From: Bartonella sp. M0283
GTDB lineage: Bacteria > Pseudomonadota > Alphaproteobacteria > Rhizobiales > Rhizobiaceae
Assembly: GCF_016100455.1 (NCBI RefSeq)
Contig: NZ_JACFSK010000001.1
Span: forward strand, 1,922,001-1,986,000
Direction of reading: 5' to 3'
Length of the DNA: 64,000 nucleotides
The position numbers and the translations under genes are program-made. Of this stretch, positions 25,455 through 34,876 are shown piece by piece. The notes below the pieces were generated by a model. That model was given only the letters and a program-made list of their open reading frames with translations. It had not been told where the DNA came from and ran no database searches. Each line of letters starts with the position of its first letter. The first letter of the stretch is position 1.

Positions 25455-26024
25455 ACCGGCACTCCGTTCCTTAATTTCTATCATTGCCCTTTCACTTTCA
25501 GGGCGCATGACCATTCACTTTGTCATCTCGATTTTTGCCGGAATCCATCAATGCGCTAAAAAGCGCAAAAACAGTCATCCTTGTTATGATAATCATCCAA
25601 CAGAACCGAAATGTTCCAGTTTACCCAAAGTACTACTATACGCTATGACTCCCTGACAAGAGTCTACACATGCTTATATAGGTGTTTTGCGACGTTTTCC
25701 CCAACTTGCGAATCACTTTTTTCAAAAATGGAAAATTTGCAGGCGCAAAAATTAATTTTTGCAAGATAAATTTTGATTATGGTCTTTCAAAGGCATCAAT
25801 TGACTTTTTTCCAGACAGGCAGGATAGTAAAATTGAATGATTTCGACAGCGTCGTGACGAAACACGGCGCTGTTGATGTTTTTCTTGGATAAAGGCACTG
25901 TTTTTCCAAAACCTAACATTTCGTTCAGAAAAACAGCAATATTATCGGCTATGCTATCGCCAAAATCGGTTTATCCGATTTTCGGTGTCCGGCATAAATT
26001 ATATAATGGATAGGAGACCAGGCA
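25455..26024. other. Divergent intergenic region gcrA-argD
   Basis: 570 bp with promoters for gcrA (-) and argD (+). No gene is seen. Features are a possible promoter TTGACT (25800-25805) with GATAGT 17 bases downstream, a hairpin at 25962-25982, and TATAAT at 26002-26007 very close to the argD ribosome-binding site AGGAGA. Confidence 0.5.
25962..25982. promoter_or_regulatory. Inverted repeat upstream of argD
   Basis: AAAATCGG and CCGATTTT are perfect 8-bp arms around TTTAT, ending 42 bases before the argD ATG and just upstream of the TATAAT. The position suits an operator or leader hairpin; no ArgR box resemblance is claimed. Confidence 0.45.
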
Positions 26025-27224
26025 ATGACCCAAAACAATGCGCAACCACTTTATGATACTTTCGCACGTATCGGTTTGCGCTTCACACGAGGAAACGGTG
26101 CCTGGCTTATCTCGGATAACGGCGAGCGCTATCTCGATTTTACGTCCGGTATTGCGGTCAATGCTCTTGGTCATAACCATCCCAAGCTTGTCAAGGCCAT
26201 TGAAGAACAGGCCAACAAGCTCTGGCATGTATCAAATCTGTTCGAGTCCCCTGAACAGGAAAAAGTTGCTGAAAGACTTTGTGCAAACAGCTTTGCCGAT
26301 AAAGTGTTTTTCTGTAATTCGGGGGCCGAAGCAATAGAATGCGCCATCAAAACTGCAAGACGCTATCAATATGTCAGTGGACACCCTGAACGCTATGAAA
26401 TCATAACTTTTGAAGGTGCTTTCCATGGCCGCACACTTGCAACTCTCGCAGCTGGTGGGCAAGAAAAATATCTTGAAGGTTTCGGACCGAAAGCCCAAGG
26501 CTTTTTGCAAGTTCCATTTGATGACGAAAAGGCATTGCGTTCGGCAATTGGTGAAAAGACGGCTGCACTGCTCATCGAGCCTATTCAGGGCGAAAGCGGA
26601 TTGCGTCCGGTGCCAAAGGAATTCATGCAACTGTTGCGCCGTATTTGTGATGAAAACGGATTGCTGTTCATTGTAGACGAAGTCCAAACCGGCATGGGGC
26701 GGACAGGCAAATTATTTGCCTATCAATGGTCGGGCATAGAACCGGATATCATGGCACTTGCCAAAGGTCTTGGTGGTGGTTTTCCAATTGGTGCTTGTCT
26801 TGCAACAAAAGAGGCAGCCAAAGGCATGACACCGGGTACCCATGGTTCGACATTCGGTGGAAATCTTCTTGCAATGGCTGCGGCCAATGCGGTGCTTGAT
26901 GTCATGTTGGCTGACGGCTTTCTCGACCATGTCAATGCCATGGCCAATCTATTCAAACAAGGATTGGCTTCCATTATTGACCGTTTTCCCGATGTCGTAG
27001 AGTCAATTCGTGGAATAGGACTTTTAACGGGGCTTAAATGTGTTGTTAAAAACACTGAAGTTATTGCTGCTATGCGTGATGAAAAACTATTAGGCGTTGG
27101 TGCAGGAAACAATGTTATTCGTCTTTTGCCGCCATTGACTGTCACCGAAGATGAAATTCGCGATGGCCTTCACCGTATTGAAAAAGCTGTCCAACTCGTT
27201 TCTAATGCCCACAAACAAAAATAG
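26025..27224 (+). CDS. argD: Acetylornithine aminotransferase
   Basis: PLP-dependent class III aminotransferase that converts N-acetylglutamate semialdehyde to N-acetylornithine in arginine synthesis; many also act as succinyldiaminopimelate aminotransferase in lysine synthesis. The 399-residue protein shows the N-terminal [18 protein letters not shown], the cofactor-binding [38 protein letters not shown] and the PLP lysine K247 in [22 protein letters not shown] precedes the ATG. It is followed after 10 bp by argF and then hslO, an order shared with Brucella and Rhizobium. Confidence 0.97.
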   Translation: MTQNNAQPLYDTFARIGLRFTRGNGAWLISDNGERYLDFTSGIAVNALGHNHPKLVKAIEEQANKLWHVSNLFESPEQEKVAERLCANSFADKVFFCNSGAEAIECAIKTARRYQYVSGHPERYEIITFEGAFHGRTLATLAAGGQEKYLEGFGPKAQGFLQVPFDDEKALRSAIGEKTAALLIEPIQGESGLRPVPKEFMQLLRRICDENGLLFIVDEVQTGMGRTGKLFAYQWSGIEPDIMALAKGLGGGFPIGACLATKEAAKGMTPGTHGSTFGGNLLAMAAANAVLDVMLADGFLDHVNAMANLFKQGLASIIDRFPDVVESIRGIGLLTGLKCVVKNTEVIAAMRDEKLLGVGAGNNVIRLLPPLTVTEDEIRDGLHRIEKAVQLVSNAHKQK

Positions 27225-27234
27225 GCTTGATATT

Positions 27235-28158
27235 ATGACGAAAAATATTCGCCACTTTACTGATTTGTCCATTCTTTCACCGGAAACTGCCCGCAACATC
27301 ATCGAGCACGCCAAAAAGGTCAAGGCACTTCTTAAAAAAGGCCAGTCGGAAAAACCTTTCATCGGCAAAACACTCGCCATGATTTTCGAAAAACCGTCAA
27401 CACGTACACGCGTATCATTCGATGTCGCGATGCATCAATTGGGCGGCGAGACGATCATGCTCACCGGCTCGGAAATGCAGCTCGGACACAGCGAGACAAT
27501 TGCCGATACAGCACGCGTCCTTTCCCGTTTCGTTGACATTATCATGATACGGACAACCGCTCATACCAGAATGCTGGAACTCGCAGAATATGCCGGTGTT
27601 CCCGTTATCAATGGTCTGACAGATGATACCCATCCTTGTCAGATTTTGGCTGACATTATGACCTATGAAGAACATCGTGGGCCAATTGCAGGCAAAACCT
27701 TCGCGTGGATGGGCGACGGGAACAATGTTTTGCATTCTTTCATTGAAGCATCCGCACTTTTCAAATTCAATTTGAGAATTGCAACACCCAAAGGCAGCGA
27801 ACCGCAACAAAAATATGTTGATTGGGCTCGTCAAAATGGTGCGAACATTGTTCTCACCAATAATGCCGAAGAGGCCGCCACAAATGCCGATTGTATTGTT
27901 ACCGACACATGGGTATCCATGGGGCAGGAATTCCGCGCCCGTGGTCGCAATGTTTTCCAGCCTTATCAGGTTAACGAAGCGTTGATGGATTTGGCCAAAC
28001 CGGATGCCTTGTTTATGCATTGTCTTCCGGCCCACCGTGGCGAAGAAGTCGTTGACGCGGTCATTGACGGACCACATTCCGTTGTCTTTGACGAAGCTGA
28101 AAACCGCTTGCACGCCCAAAAGGCTGTTCTGGAGTGGTGCTTGCAGACGTTAAAATAA
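27235..28158 (+). CDS. argF: Ornithine carbamoyltransferase
   Basis: Forms citrulline from ornithine and carbamoyl phosphate in arginine synthesis; cytoplasmic trimer. The 307-residue product has the carbamoyl-phosphate motif STRTRVSFD, the [11 protein letters not shown] motif, the ornithine-side [10 protein letters not shown] and the [13 protein letters not shown] loop with the catalytic Cys. The frame is open 28 codons upstream into argD, but [12 protein letters not shown] is the family start. The ribosome-binding site is weak, consistent with coupling to argD 10 bp away. Confidence 0.97.
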   Translation: MTKNIRHFTDLSILSPETARNIIEHAKKVKALLKKGQSEKPFIGKTLAMIFEKPSTRTRVSFDVAMHQLGGETIMLTGSEMQLGHSETIADTARVLSRFVDIIMIRTTAHTRMLELAEYAGVPVINGLTDDTHPCQILADIMTYEEHRGPIAGKTFAWMGDGNNVLHSFIEASALFKFNLRIATPKGSEPQQKYVDWARQNGANIVLTNNAEEAATNADCIVTDTWVSMGQEFRARGRNVFQPYQVNEALMDLAKPDALFMHCLPAHRGEEVVDAVIDGPHSVVFDEAENRLHAQKAVLEWCLQTLK

Positions 28159-28216
28159 TTCCTATCTATAAAGCTACTTGCAAAAGGTTCTAGTGTTTTA
28201 TCAGCTTCAGGCATTA

Positions 28217-28253
28217 TGAAGTATTCATCTGAACTAAATGTTCAGAGACTTCA
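28217..28253. other. Interrupted hairpin between argF and hslO
   Basis: TGAAGT (28217-28222) / ACTTCA (28248-28253) encloses CTGAAC (28229-28234) / GTTCAG (28240-28245). There is no U tract. It could be a processing or pause structure within an argDF-hslO transcript. Confidence 0.35.
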
Positions 28254-28342
28254 TTGTGCCGGAGCATCTTTGCTTTTTAAAGTAAAATCAATCAGAACCA
28301 TTTTGGCAATAATACTCTGGCAGTCTTTAAGGAAACGCGGTT

Positions 28343-29383
28343 TTGACAAAAGAAACGAATGTAAACGACCAACCGGCTCAAGGTAAAAAAAGCCCTTCCC
28401 TTGGTGATTTCAATTTTGCTGGCGACGATGCAGTTGTGCCTTTCGAGGTGGAAGACCTTGATGCACGTGGGCGCGCGGTACAGTTGGGAACTGCTGTCAA
28501 CAGCATTTTGTCGCGTCACCATTATCCCGAGCCGGTAGCGCGCTTATTGGCTGAAGCAATGGTTTTGACCGTTTTACTCGGTACATCATTGAAATTTGAT
28601 GGAAAATTCATTTTGCAAACCAGTTCTGACGGACCGGTCAATCTTCTGGTATGCGATTTTAAAACTCCATCCAGTTTGCGCGCTTATGCAAGATTTGATG
28701 ACAAGAAACTCGAAGAAGCTGTCGCTTCCGGCCACGATGCCCCTGAAGAACTTCTTGGCAAGGGAACTTTGGCACTCACAATCGATCAGGGCGAACATAT
28801 GCAACGCTATCAGGGTATTGTTGCACTTGACGGTTCGAGTCTGGAAGAAATAGCGCGTAACTATTTCAAACAATCGGAACAGATTCCGACTGAAGTCAAA
28901 CTTGGTGTTGCGACACTTTTTGACCGCGATGAAAATGGCCATTCAAGAGAGAGCTGGCGTGCTGGCGGCGTGCTTGTCCAACATCTTCCGAAGTCTTCCA
29001 TCGAAAGCCAAACGACCAAGAAAATTGATAAGAAGACCGATCTTGATCATTGGAGAGAAGTCAAGGCACTTGTTGACACGATTGAAAGTTCCGAGATGAC
29101 TGACCCGCAAGTGGGCGCAGAAAGACTTTTGTTCCGATTGTTTCATGAACATGGCGTCAGGGTTTTCAATGCAAGGGCTATTCTTGATCAATGTTCATGC
29201 TCGCGTGAAAAAATAGAAAATGTCTTGAATACCTTTACGGCGGAGGAGATCAATTCCAGCATTGAACATGGCAGAATTACTGTAAAATGTGAATTCTGTT
29301 CGACAGTTTATAATTTCAATCCGGAAGAATTTCTTAAAACCGGACAAGACAATGTTGCCGATCTGAAGGCAAAACAAAATTGA
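28343..29383 (+). CDS. hslO: Redox-regulated chaperone Hsp33
   Basis: Hsp33 is a cytoplasmic holdase activated by disulfide formation and zinc release during oxidative and heat stress. The 346-residue protein ends with the four zinc cysteines C284 and C286 (QCSCSREK) and C316 and C319 (CEFC), spaced as in the family. The substrate-binding domain begins near residue 34 (PFEVEDLDARGRAVQLG), so the first 33 residues are a hydrophilic extension compared with E. coli Hsp33 (about 290 residues). Initiation is at a TTG (28343) with AAGGA ten bases upstream; no ATG lies between it and the conserved domain. Confidence 0.93.
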   Translation: MTKETNVNDQPAQGKKSPSLGDFNFAGDDAVVPFEVEDLDARGRAVQLGTAVNSILSRHHYPEPVARLLAEAMVLTVLLGTSLKFDGKFILQTSSDGPVNLLVCDFKTPSSLRAYARFDDKKLEEAVASGHDAPEELLGKGTLALTIDQGEHMQRYQGIVALDGSSLEEIARNYFKQSEQIPTEVKLGVATLFDRDENGHSRESWRAGGVLVQHLPKSSIESQTTKKIDKKTDLDHWREVKALVDTIESSEMTDPQVGAERLLFRLFHEHGVRVFNARAILDQCSCSREKIENVLNTFTAEEINSSIEHGRITVKCEFCSTVYNFNPEEFLKTGQDNVADLKAKQN

Positions 29384-29892
29384 AAATTCAATGAAGCCGA
29401 TTGGCTAAAATGCCATTCGGCTTCATTGCCATTTTAAACTTCATTGACCGTAAGCAACCGGACAATTCCTTGAAGCTGATTTATCGTATTTTAACGGAAA
29501 TCAGGAACTGATCTATTGTTGGACTTTTCGATAAAAACAATTTTAGAGAAAAATGATATCCGCCCCCAAGGAAATCGAGCCACTCCCATATGGAAACCGG
29601 TTTGTTAAATTGCGGAAATCTCTTGTAGCTCGATATTTCGCTTCTCTTGAGAGAAAAATATAACAAGATCATAAATAATAGTGCGGAAGTGCTTGAAGCT
29701 TTTAAAATGATTGGATAGTGCAATCGATCTTACTTAAAATTGCCGGAATCATTCTGCTATGCTAGCAAAACAACGAAATGTTCAATCCGGTTTCCGGTTT
29801 AACGCACAGGTTCTTGAAATTTTTTAAAGTCTTTCCATGTCGGCAATATTCAATAAAAATGCTAGTCTTGAAAAAATCGGAGCGTTTCTGAT
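29384..29892. other. Intergenic region hslO-PBP1A
   Basis: 509 bp with an imperfect hairpin right after hslO (AATGAAGCCGA at 29390-29400 pairing with TCGGCTTCATT ending near 29426), which may terminate hslO weakly. A minus-strand open frame at 29481-29723 is listed separately. No other feature is seen. Confidence 0.5.
29481..29723 (-). CDS. Small hypothetical membrane protein (doubtful)
   Basis: An 80-residue open frame starting at a TTG. It contains one hydrophobic segment (about residues 9-24, ASSTSALLFMILLYFSL) and an aromatic-rich remainder. I recognise no family. The start has only a weak AAGAT upstream. It may be a chance frame or the fragment of a lost gene; I list it only because it lies alone in a gap between two plus-strand genes. 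Confidence 0.2.
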   Translation of the reverse strand: MHYPIILKASSTSALLFMILLYFSLKRSEISSYKRFPQFNKPVSIWEWLDFLGGGYHFSLKLFLSKSPTIDQFLISVKIR

Positions 29893-31962
29893 ATGCGCTT
29901 GACTGATGAAGACCGTGCATTGCCGCCGCAAGGTGGTTCCGGCGCAAAAAGGGGAAAGTCGCGGGAAAAACGAAAAAAGCATGGGCCTATGTTCCGTCTG
30001 ATCAAATGGTGTTTCATTCTTGCTATCTGGGGCGCGATAGCTGTCGCAGCTTATGTGGGTTATGTCGCACTTAAAATGCCGCAAGCTTCAACATGGAATA
30101 TACCCCAACGGCCGCCAAATGTGCGCATTGTTGATCGCAACGGATTTCTGATTGCCAATCGCGGAACCACAGGTGGTGAAGCACTTTCACTAAAAGAAAT
30201 GAGCCCGTGGATACCGAAGGCCGTGGTAGCAATTGAAGACCGCCGTTTTTACGACCACTATGGCGTTGACCCTATTGGAATTGCGCGCGCAATGGTAACC
30301 AATATTATCCATAGCCGCAGCAAACAGGGAGGCTCGACACTTACCCAACAATTGGCCAAGAATCTGTTTCTTTCTCCCGACAGAACATTGGAAAGAAAGG
30401 TGCAGGAAGCGCTGCTGGCGCTCTGGCTCGAACATAAATACACCAAAGATCAAATTCTGGAAATCTATTTGAACCGTGTTTATCTCGGTTCAGGTGCTTA
30501 TGGTGTCGAGGCAGCTTCGAGGCGATATTTCGGAAAATCGGCTAAAGATATTGATTTGATGGAAGCAGCAACTCTGGCGGGATTATTAAAAGCACCCTCG
30601 CGCCTTTCGCCTGCCCGTGATCCGAAAGCTGCCAATGACCGCGCCAAACTTGTTCTTGCTGCCATGAAAGAAGAAGGCATGGTAAGTGATGCCGAGGTAG
30701 CTATGGCAGAAGCCGAACCGATGGCAAGGGCTGAATCTTATTGGACAGGTTCGGAAAACTATGTTGCCGATCAGGTTGTTCAACAATTACCATTTCTCAT
30801 CGGCGAAACAGATAAGGATATTGTGGTTGAAACCACGCTTGATATGACTCTCGAAAGGGCTGCCGAAGAAGCAATCCGCACACAAATTTCCGAAAATGGA
30901 GAAAAACGCGACGTGAGCCAAGGGGCGCTTGTATCAATTGATAAAAGCGGGGCAATCCGTGCTATGGTAGGCGGTGTCGACTATGCGCAAAGCCAGTTCA
31001 ACCGCGCGACCGATGCAAAAAGACAACCCGGTTCAACCTTCAAACCCTTTGTCTATCTTGCTGCACTTGAAGCCGGTCGCACCCCCAATACAATCCGCAA
31101 TGATACACCGGTCAGAATTGGCAACTGGACGCCAAAAAATTATGGCGGCAAATATATGGGTGAGGTTACATTGACCACCGCTTTATCCCATTCGCTTAAT
31201 TCTGTTGCCGCCCAATTGATTATGGAGGTCGGTACCGACAAGGTTATCGAAGTGGCTCACCGTCTTGGTATCCATTCGGCACTTTCTGACAATGCCTCTA
31301 TCGCACTTGGTACATCGGAAGTGAGCCTGCTTGAACTGACCGGCGCATTTGTGCCTTTTGCCAATGGCGGTTACAAGCCGCAATTAAGACTTATCTCGAA
31401 AGTAGAAGATACAAACGGTAAAACCATTTATGATTTTGGTGAAATTACTGCCAATCGCGTCGTTCAATCAGATATTGTCGGCATGATGAATGCAATGCTT
31501 GAACAGACTGTCGAGAACGGTACTGCACGAAAAGCCGCGATCGATCGTCCGTCTGCCGGAAAAACCGGCACAAGTCAGGATTTTCGCGACGCATGGTTTA
31601 TCGGCTATACAACAGATTATGTGACGGGCATATGGTTCGGAAATGACGATGGCCATCCGATGAAAACAATTTCCGGCGGTTCGCTTCCCGTGCGCGCTTG
31701 GAAATCCTATATGACGGTTGCCGAAAAATCCTTGCCGGTTTTGCCACTTCCGGGCAATTATAACCTGCAAAATGCGGTTCCCGGAGGCAATGATATTTTG
31801 CCGGAAAGCGAACAACCGTCGACAACGCCTTATCCGGCTCCGCCGCCTGAACCCGGTAGCAATGACGATTATTGGGCCCCCCGCCCGCCTGCAGATGTGA
31901 GTGAGGCACAACCTGTTCCACAAAAAAAACGTTCATTTTTTGACTTTTTACGTGGGCGGTAG
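29893..31962 (+). CDS. Class A penicillin-binding protein (PBP1A family)
   Basis: Bifunctional peptidoglycan synthase anchored in the inner membrane. The 689-residue protein has a basic cytoplasmic tail, one membrane span (about 36-60), a GT51 glycosyltransferase domain with catalytic E115 in VAIEDRRFYDHYGVD and GGSTLTQQLAKNLF, and a transpeptidase domain with S381-TFK-384 (PGSTFKPF), SHSLN and K557-TG (GKTGTSQD). A Pro-rich C-terminal tail follows (about 635-689). The GGAG before the ATG is ten bases away. It belongs to the shorter PBP1 type lacking an OB-domain insertion, as found in Brucella and relatives. Confidence 0.95.
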   Translation: MRLTDEDRALPPQGGSGAKRGKSREKRKKHGPMFRLIKWCFILAIWGAIAVAAYVGYVALKMPQASTWNIPQRPPNVRIVDRNGFLIANRGTTGGEALSLKEMSPWIPKAVVAIEDRRFYDHYGVDPIGIARAMVTNIIHSRSKQGGSTLTQQLAKNLFLSPDRTLERKVQEALLALWLEHKYTKDQILEIYLNRVYLGSGAYGVEAASRRYFGKSAKDIDLMEAATLAGLLKAPSRLSPARDPKAANDRAKLVLAAMKEEGMVSDAEVAMAEAEPMARAESYWTGSENYVADQVVQQLPFLIGETDKDIVVETTLDMTLERAAEEAIRTQISENGEKRDVSQGALVSIDKSGAIRAMVGGVDYAQSQFNRATDAKRQPGSTFKPFVYLAALEAGRTPNTIRNDTPVRIGNWTPKNYGGKYMGEVTLTTALSHSLNSVAAQLIMEVGTDKVIEVAHRLGIHSALSDNASIALGTSEVSLLELTGAFVPFANGGYKPQLRLISKVEDTNGKTIYDFGEITANRVVQSDIVGMMNAMLEQTVENGTARKAAIDRPSAGKTGTSQDFRDAWFIGYTTDYVTGIWFGNDDGHPMKTISGGSLPVRAWKSYMTVAEKSLPVLPLPGNYNLQNAVPGGNDILPESEQPSTTPYPAPPPEPGSNDDYWAPRPPADVSEAQPVPQKKRSFFDFLRGR

Positions 31963-32083
31963 TGCGTAACGCGCTAAAAATATCCGATATCTCTAGCAAT
32001 TTACTATCGACTCTATAAAAATGCTCTTGTAACGACTAGACCTTTAACGAACAAACCTTTGCAATCTTAGATAGGGTAAGCAC

Positions 32084-33049
32084 ATGCCAATATTCATGAA
32101 GAAGCTGTGTTTGATTATCCCGTTGATTTTATCATTGCTTACTGAAGCCGAGGCCGTCACACTCGTTCCTCCCGGTAATCGTAATGTGGTGCAACCGCCC
32201 GTTCCCGGCGCTTCGGCAAAACGCACGCGCGAACTTTCAACAAGCTATGCCGCAAAATATACGAAAATCTATAATCTCCTGAAAAATGACACGAAACTTA
32301 GGGCACGCATTGTCGCAACTGCAAAAGATTATGGCATTAACCCTATTCATATCGCTGGAGCAATCATCGGCGAACATACCTATAATGTCGATGTCTATGA
32401 CCGTTTGCAGACCTATTATGTGAAAGGCATGTCCTATCTCAGTCAGGGAGTTCAATTTGCCTATAACGGTGAAGACGTAACGGATTTTGTTAAACGCCCA
32501 CAATTTTCTTCATGCAATGGTCTCTCGGATAGCTATAGATTATGGACATGTCGTGAAAATATCTGGAATAAGGATTTTCGTGGCAAAACAGTTGACGGAA
32601 AGAAATATCCCAATAACCGTTTCAGTGCGGTATTTTTCCAACCGTTTTTTGCCGGCCAGACCTTTGGACTGGGACAGGTCAACCCGCTCACTGCTTTAAT
32701 GATGTCCGACCGGGTTAACCGGATTTCCGGTTTGCCCAAGCTTTCTGCGGAAAATGGCGGGCAAGTCTATAAAACAATTATGGACCCCGACCAGACCATT
32801 CCCTATATTGCCGCAACAATCCGCCAATCCATCGACGCTTACCGCCAGATTGCCGGTTTTGATATTTCGGATAATCCGGGTTTGACCGCAACACTTTATA
32901 ATACCGGAGGTGCGGAAGCGCGGGCGCGCGCATTGGCTGAAGACAACAAGCAAGCCATTGCACATGGGGAACAACCCAAATTGCCGCAAGAAAATTATTA
33001 CGGCTGGTTTGTAAACAGCAAAATCGGCGATCTTGAAAAGCTGTTTTAA
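32084..33049 (+). CDS. DUF1402 family secreted protein
   Basis: A 321-residue protein with an N-terminal signal peptide (MPIFMKKLCLIIPLILSLLTEAEA) and a domain matching the alphaproteobacterial DUF1402 family. Recognisable stretches are NPIHIAGAIIGEHTYNVDVYDRLQ, FGLGQVNPLTALMMSDRVNRISG and TATLYNTGGAEARA. The alternation of GEHT, GLGQVNPLTA and LYNTGG resembles the layout of soluble lytic transglycosylases (E, GLxQ, YNxG), which suggests a lysozyme-like fold acting on peptidoglycan in the periplasm; this activity is inference. It follows the PBP gene by 121 bp on the same strand, which agrees with a cell-wall role. Confidence 0.82.
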   Translation: MPIFMKKLCLIIPLILSLLTEAEAVTLVPPGNRNVVQPPVPGASAKRTRELSTSYAAKYTKIYNLLKNDTKLRARIVATAKDYGINPIHIAGAIIGEHTYNVDVYDRLQTYYVKGMSYLSQGVQFAYNGEDVTDFVKRPQFSSCNGLSDSYRLWTCRENIWNKDFRGKTVDGKKYPNNRFSAVFFQPFFAGQTFGLGQVNPLTALMMSDRVNRISGLPKLSAENGGQVYKTIMDPDQTIPYIAATIRQSIDAYRQIAGFDISDNPGLTATLYNTGGAEARARALAEDNKQAIAHGEQPKLPQENYYGWFVNSKIGDLEKLF

Positions 33050-33383
33050 AAACCTCCTCATTATTGCTTTCTCTGCTATTTTCGCAATATCGCCACTGTT
33101 AGATAATCCGGCGATTTGATAATTCTTTTCATGATCAAATTTCGGCAGATCTTATTTCATATTGCCTGTTTCAAAAGCTTTCCGGTTATTTTCTCTTCCC
33201 TGGCAGAAATTGAAAATGATAATTTTTTTCAAAACTCGGATAGGTTCATCAGCCAATCAAAACTATCTGTTTTGAAATCACCCCATCTGCTTGAACGTCA
33301 ATTATATTCGCTACCAATTAAATTATGGGGTACAGAAAATAATTCCTGACAATCAAGAGAACAAGCAGAACAGTTTTATCAAA
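33050..33383. other. Intergenic region between convergent genes
   Basis: 334 bp, AT-rich, between the DUF1402 gene (+) and the Smr gene (-). A short plus-strand frame (33116-33349) has no family resemblance. No terminator hairpin of quality is visible. Confidence 0.45.
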
Positions 33384-33947
33384 TCAGTTTTTTGATTGCC
33401 GCCGCAAGCGCACATAAAGCGCACCTTTACCACCGTGATTTCGCGGAGCATCTTCAAAGGAAGATATAATCTGGCGGAAAGGTGCAGTCTCCAGCCAATG
33501 GGGAACGGCTTGCCGCAAAACACCTTCGCTCCCTTGCGACAACCCTTTACCGGTTATAACAAGGACATGTCGTAAACCTCGATGGCGCGCTGATTGTAGA
33601 AAATTAAGGAGCAACGAATAGGCTTCATCGCGATAGAGGCCGTGGAGGTCGACACGTCCTTCAATATCAACACGCCCGCGCGATATTTTACGGTAAGTCG
33701 GTTTATCAAAAGGAAAAAGCTTCGGCGGAGCTGCTTTCCGATCATTATCATCATCGGTTATAGTGTTCAGTCTGGTTTGCCGTAAAAGCTCCATTGAGAA
33801 AACGGCCGGCATATCCTTGATCTCGACAGTGAAACGCTCCGATTTTGCCAAGGGAATTGCAGTACTTCTCACTTTATCCCATAAAATACGGTCTTCAAGT
33901 TTCAGCCGAAAGAACTCATCCCGATTATTATCACGAGCCATGGTCAT
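33384..33947 (-). CDS. Smr domain protein
   Basis: A 187-residue protein with an N-terminal variable region and a C-terminal Smr domain (about 95-185). The Smr hallmarks DLHG (100-103), TGKG (132-135) and GGKGALYVRLRR are all present. Smr domains in MutS2 and stand-alone proteins are nucleases or nucleic-acid-binding modules; in Rhizobiales this stand-alone form usually lies next to mltA and the Tim44-like gene. Here the Tim44-like gene is only 58 bp upstream and mltA is missing between them. The ATG at 33947 has AAGG close upstream; another Met two codons later is possible. Confidence 0.88.
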   Translation of the reverse strand: MTMARDNNRDEFFRLKLEDRILWDKVRSTAIPLAKSERFTVEIKDMPAVFSMELLRQTRLNTITDDDNDRKAAPPKLFPFDKPTYRKISRGRVDIEGRVDLHGLYRDEAYSLLLNFLQSARHRGLRHVLVITGKGLSQGSEGVLRQAVPHWLETAPFRQIISSFEDAPRNHGGKGALYVRLRRQSKN

Positions 33948-34005
33948 GCAACCTTCAAGTTATACGCCCGATGTGATCGGCTGAACCTAGCGTTTCTAGA
34001 GAAAA

Positions 34006-34695
34006 TTACTCACCATCTTCTGTGCCGATAATTTTCCAGTTCGGATCGCGCGATTTGACATTCCGTGCAAACGTCCAGATATCCTTGATTTCAGCTATTG
34101 TTTGCGGGTCACCATCTATAAGTTTCTGGCTATCATCGTAAGTTGCCGAGATAATCTCGCTCTCGACCCTGATTGTCAGTTGCGCAATATCTGCCTCACA
34201 CGAAGCATCGATAATTTCTATTTTATCAATGCCGACAAATGTAAATTTGACAGTTTCACCTTTTTTATCACGCTCATCAATAGCGGAAGAAAATCCGGCA
34301 AAGACATCATCGGATAAAAGCGATTTCAAGGTGTTCTTATCGGCTTTTGCAAAGGCTGTTACAACCATTTCATATGCGACCCTTGCCCCATCCAGAAATG
34401 AATTGGGTGAAAATGTTGCGTCTTCTTTGCGGATAGCGCGCAAGCCTTTGTTAAGGTCGCTGTCTTCAGGTGCGATTTTATCAATATCGGAAAAATCGTC
34501 GGCTGCTTTTGCTTCCGGTTTCGGCAATGCGACAACCGTATCGGTTTCCTTTTCTTCCGCATTTTCTGACTGGCGTGAATAAGGGTCGAAAGGCGGCCGT
34601 TCAAAGCCCGTACGTTTTCCCAACACACTGCGTAGCTGCAAAAACACCACTACGGCAATAACCAGGGCAATAACCAGTACAATGTCGAAATCCAT
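34006..34695 (-). CDS. Tim44/TimA family membrane-anchored adaptor
   Basis: A 229-residue protein with one N-terminal span (about 4-22, DIVLVIALVIAVVVFLQL), a charged low-complexity linker rich in Glu, Asp, Lys and Pro, and a C-terminal Tim44-like domain (FLDGARVAYEMVVTAFAKADKNTLKSLL... to WTFARNVKSRDPNWKIIGTEDGE). Tim44-like domains bind membranes and partners in mitochondrial import; the bacterial TimA role is not settled. The ATG at 34695 is chosen because it begins the span (GGAGA lies 12 bases upstream); the frame is open to a TTG at 34707. It is divergent from fxsA and near secB, so a link to protein export is plausible. Confidence 0.85.
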   Translation of the reverse strand: MDFDIVLVIALVIAVVVFLQLRSVLGKRTGFERPPFDPYSRQSENAEEKETDTVVALPKPEAKAADDFSDIDKIAPEDSDLNKGLRAIRKEDATFSPNSFLDGARVAYEMVVTAFAKADKNTLKSLLSDDVFAGFSSAIDERDKKGETVKFTFVGIDKIEIIDASCEADIAQLTIRVESEIISATYDDSQKLIDGDPQTIAEIKDIWTFARNVKSRDPNWKIIGTEDGE

Positions 34696-34876
34696 CTTTG
34701 CGGCCAATCTCCAAAATTACAGGGGCACCACGACGAAGAGTGTGGCGATAATCATTGACATAAACATATAGAACAGCAAAAGCCATCATACAAATATGGC
34801 TTTTTAATCCCTATTTAAAGAAGGAATTGTACTATAGAGCACATTAAACTCATAAAAAACCGTCGAAAGGATAGCG

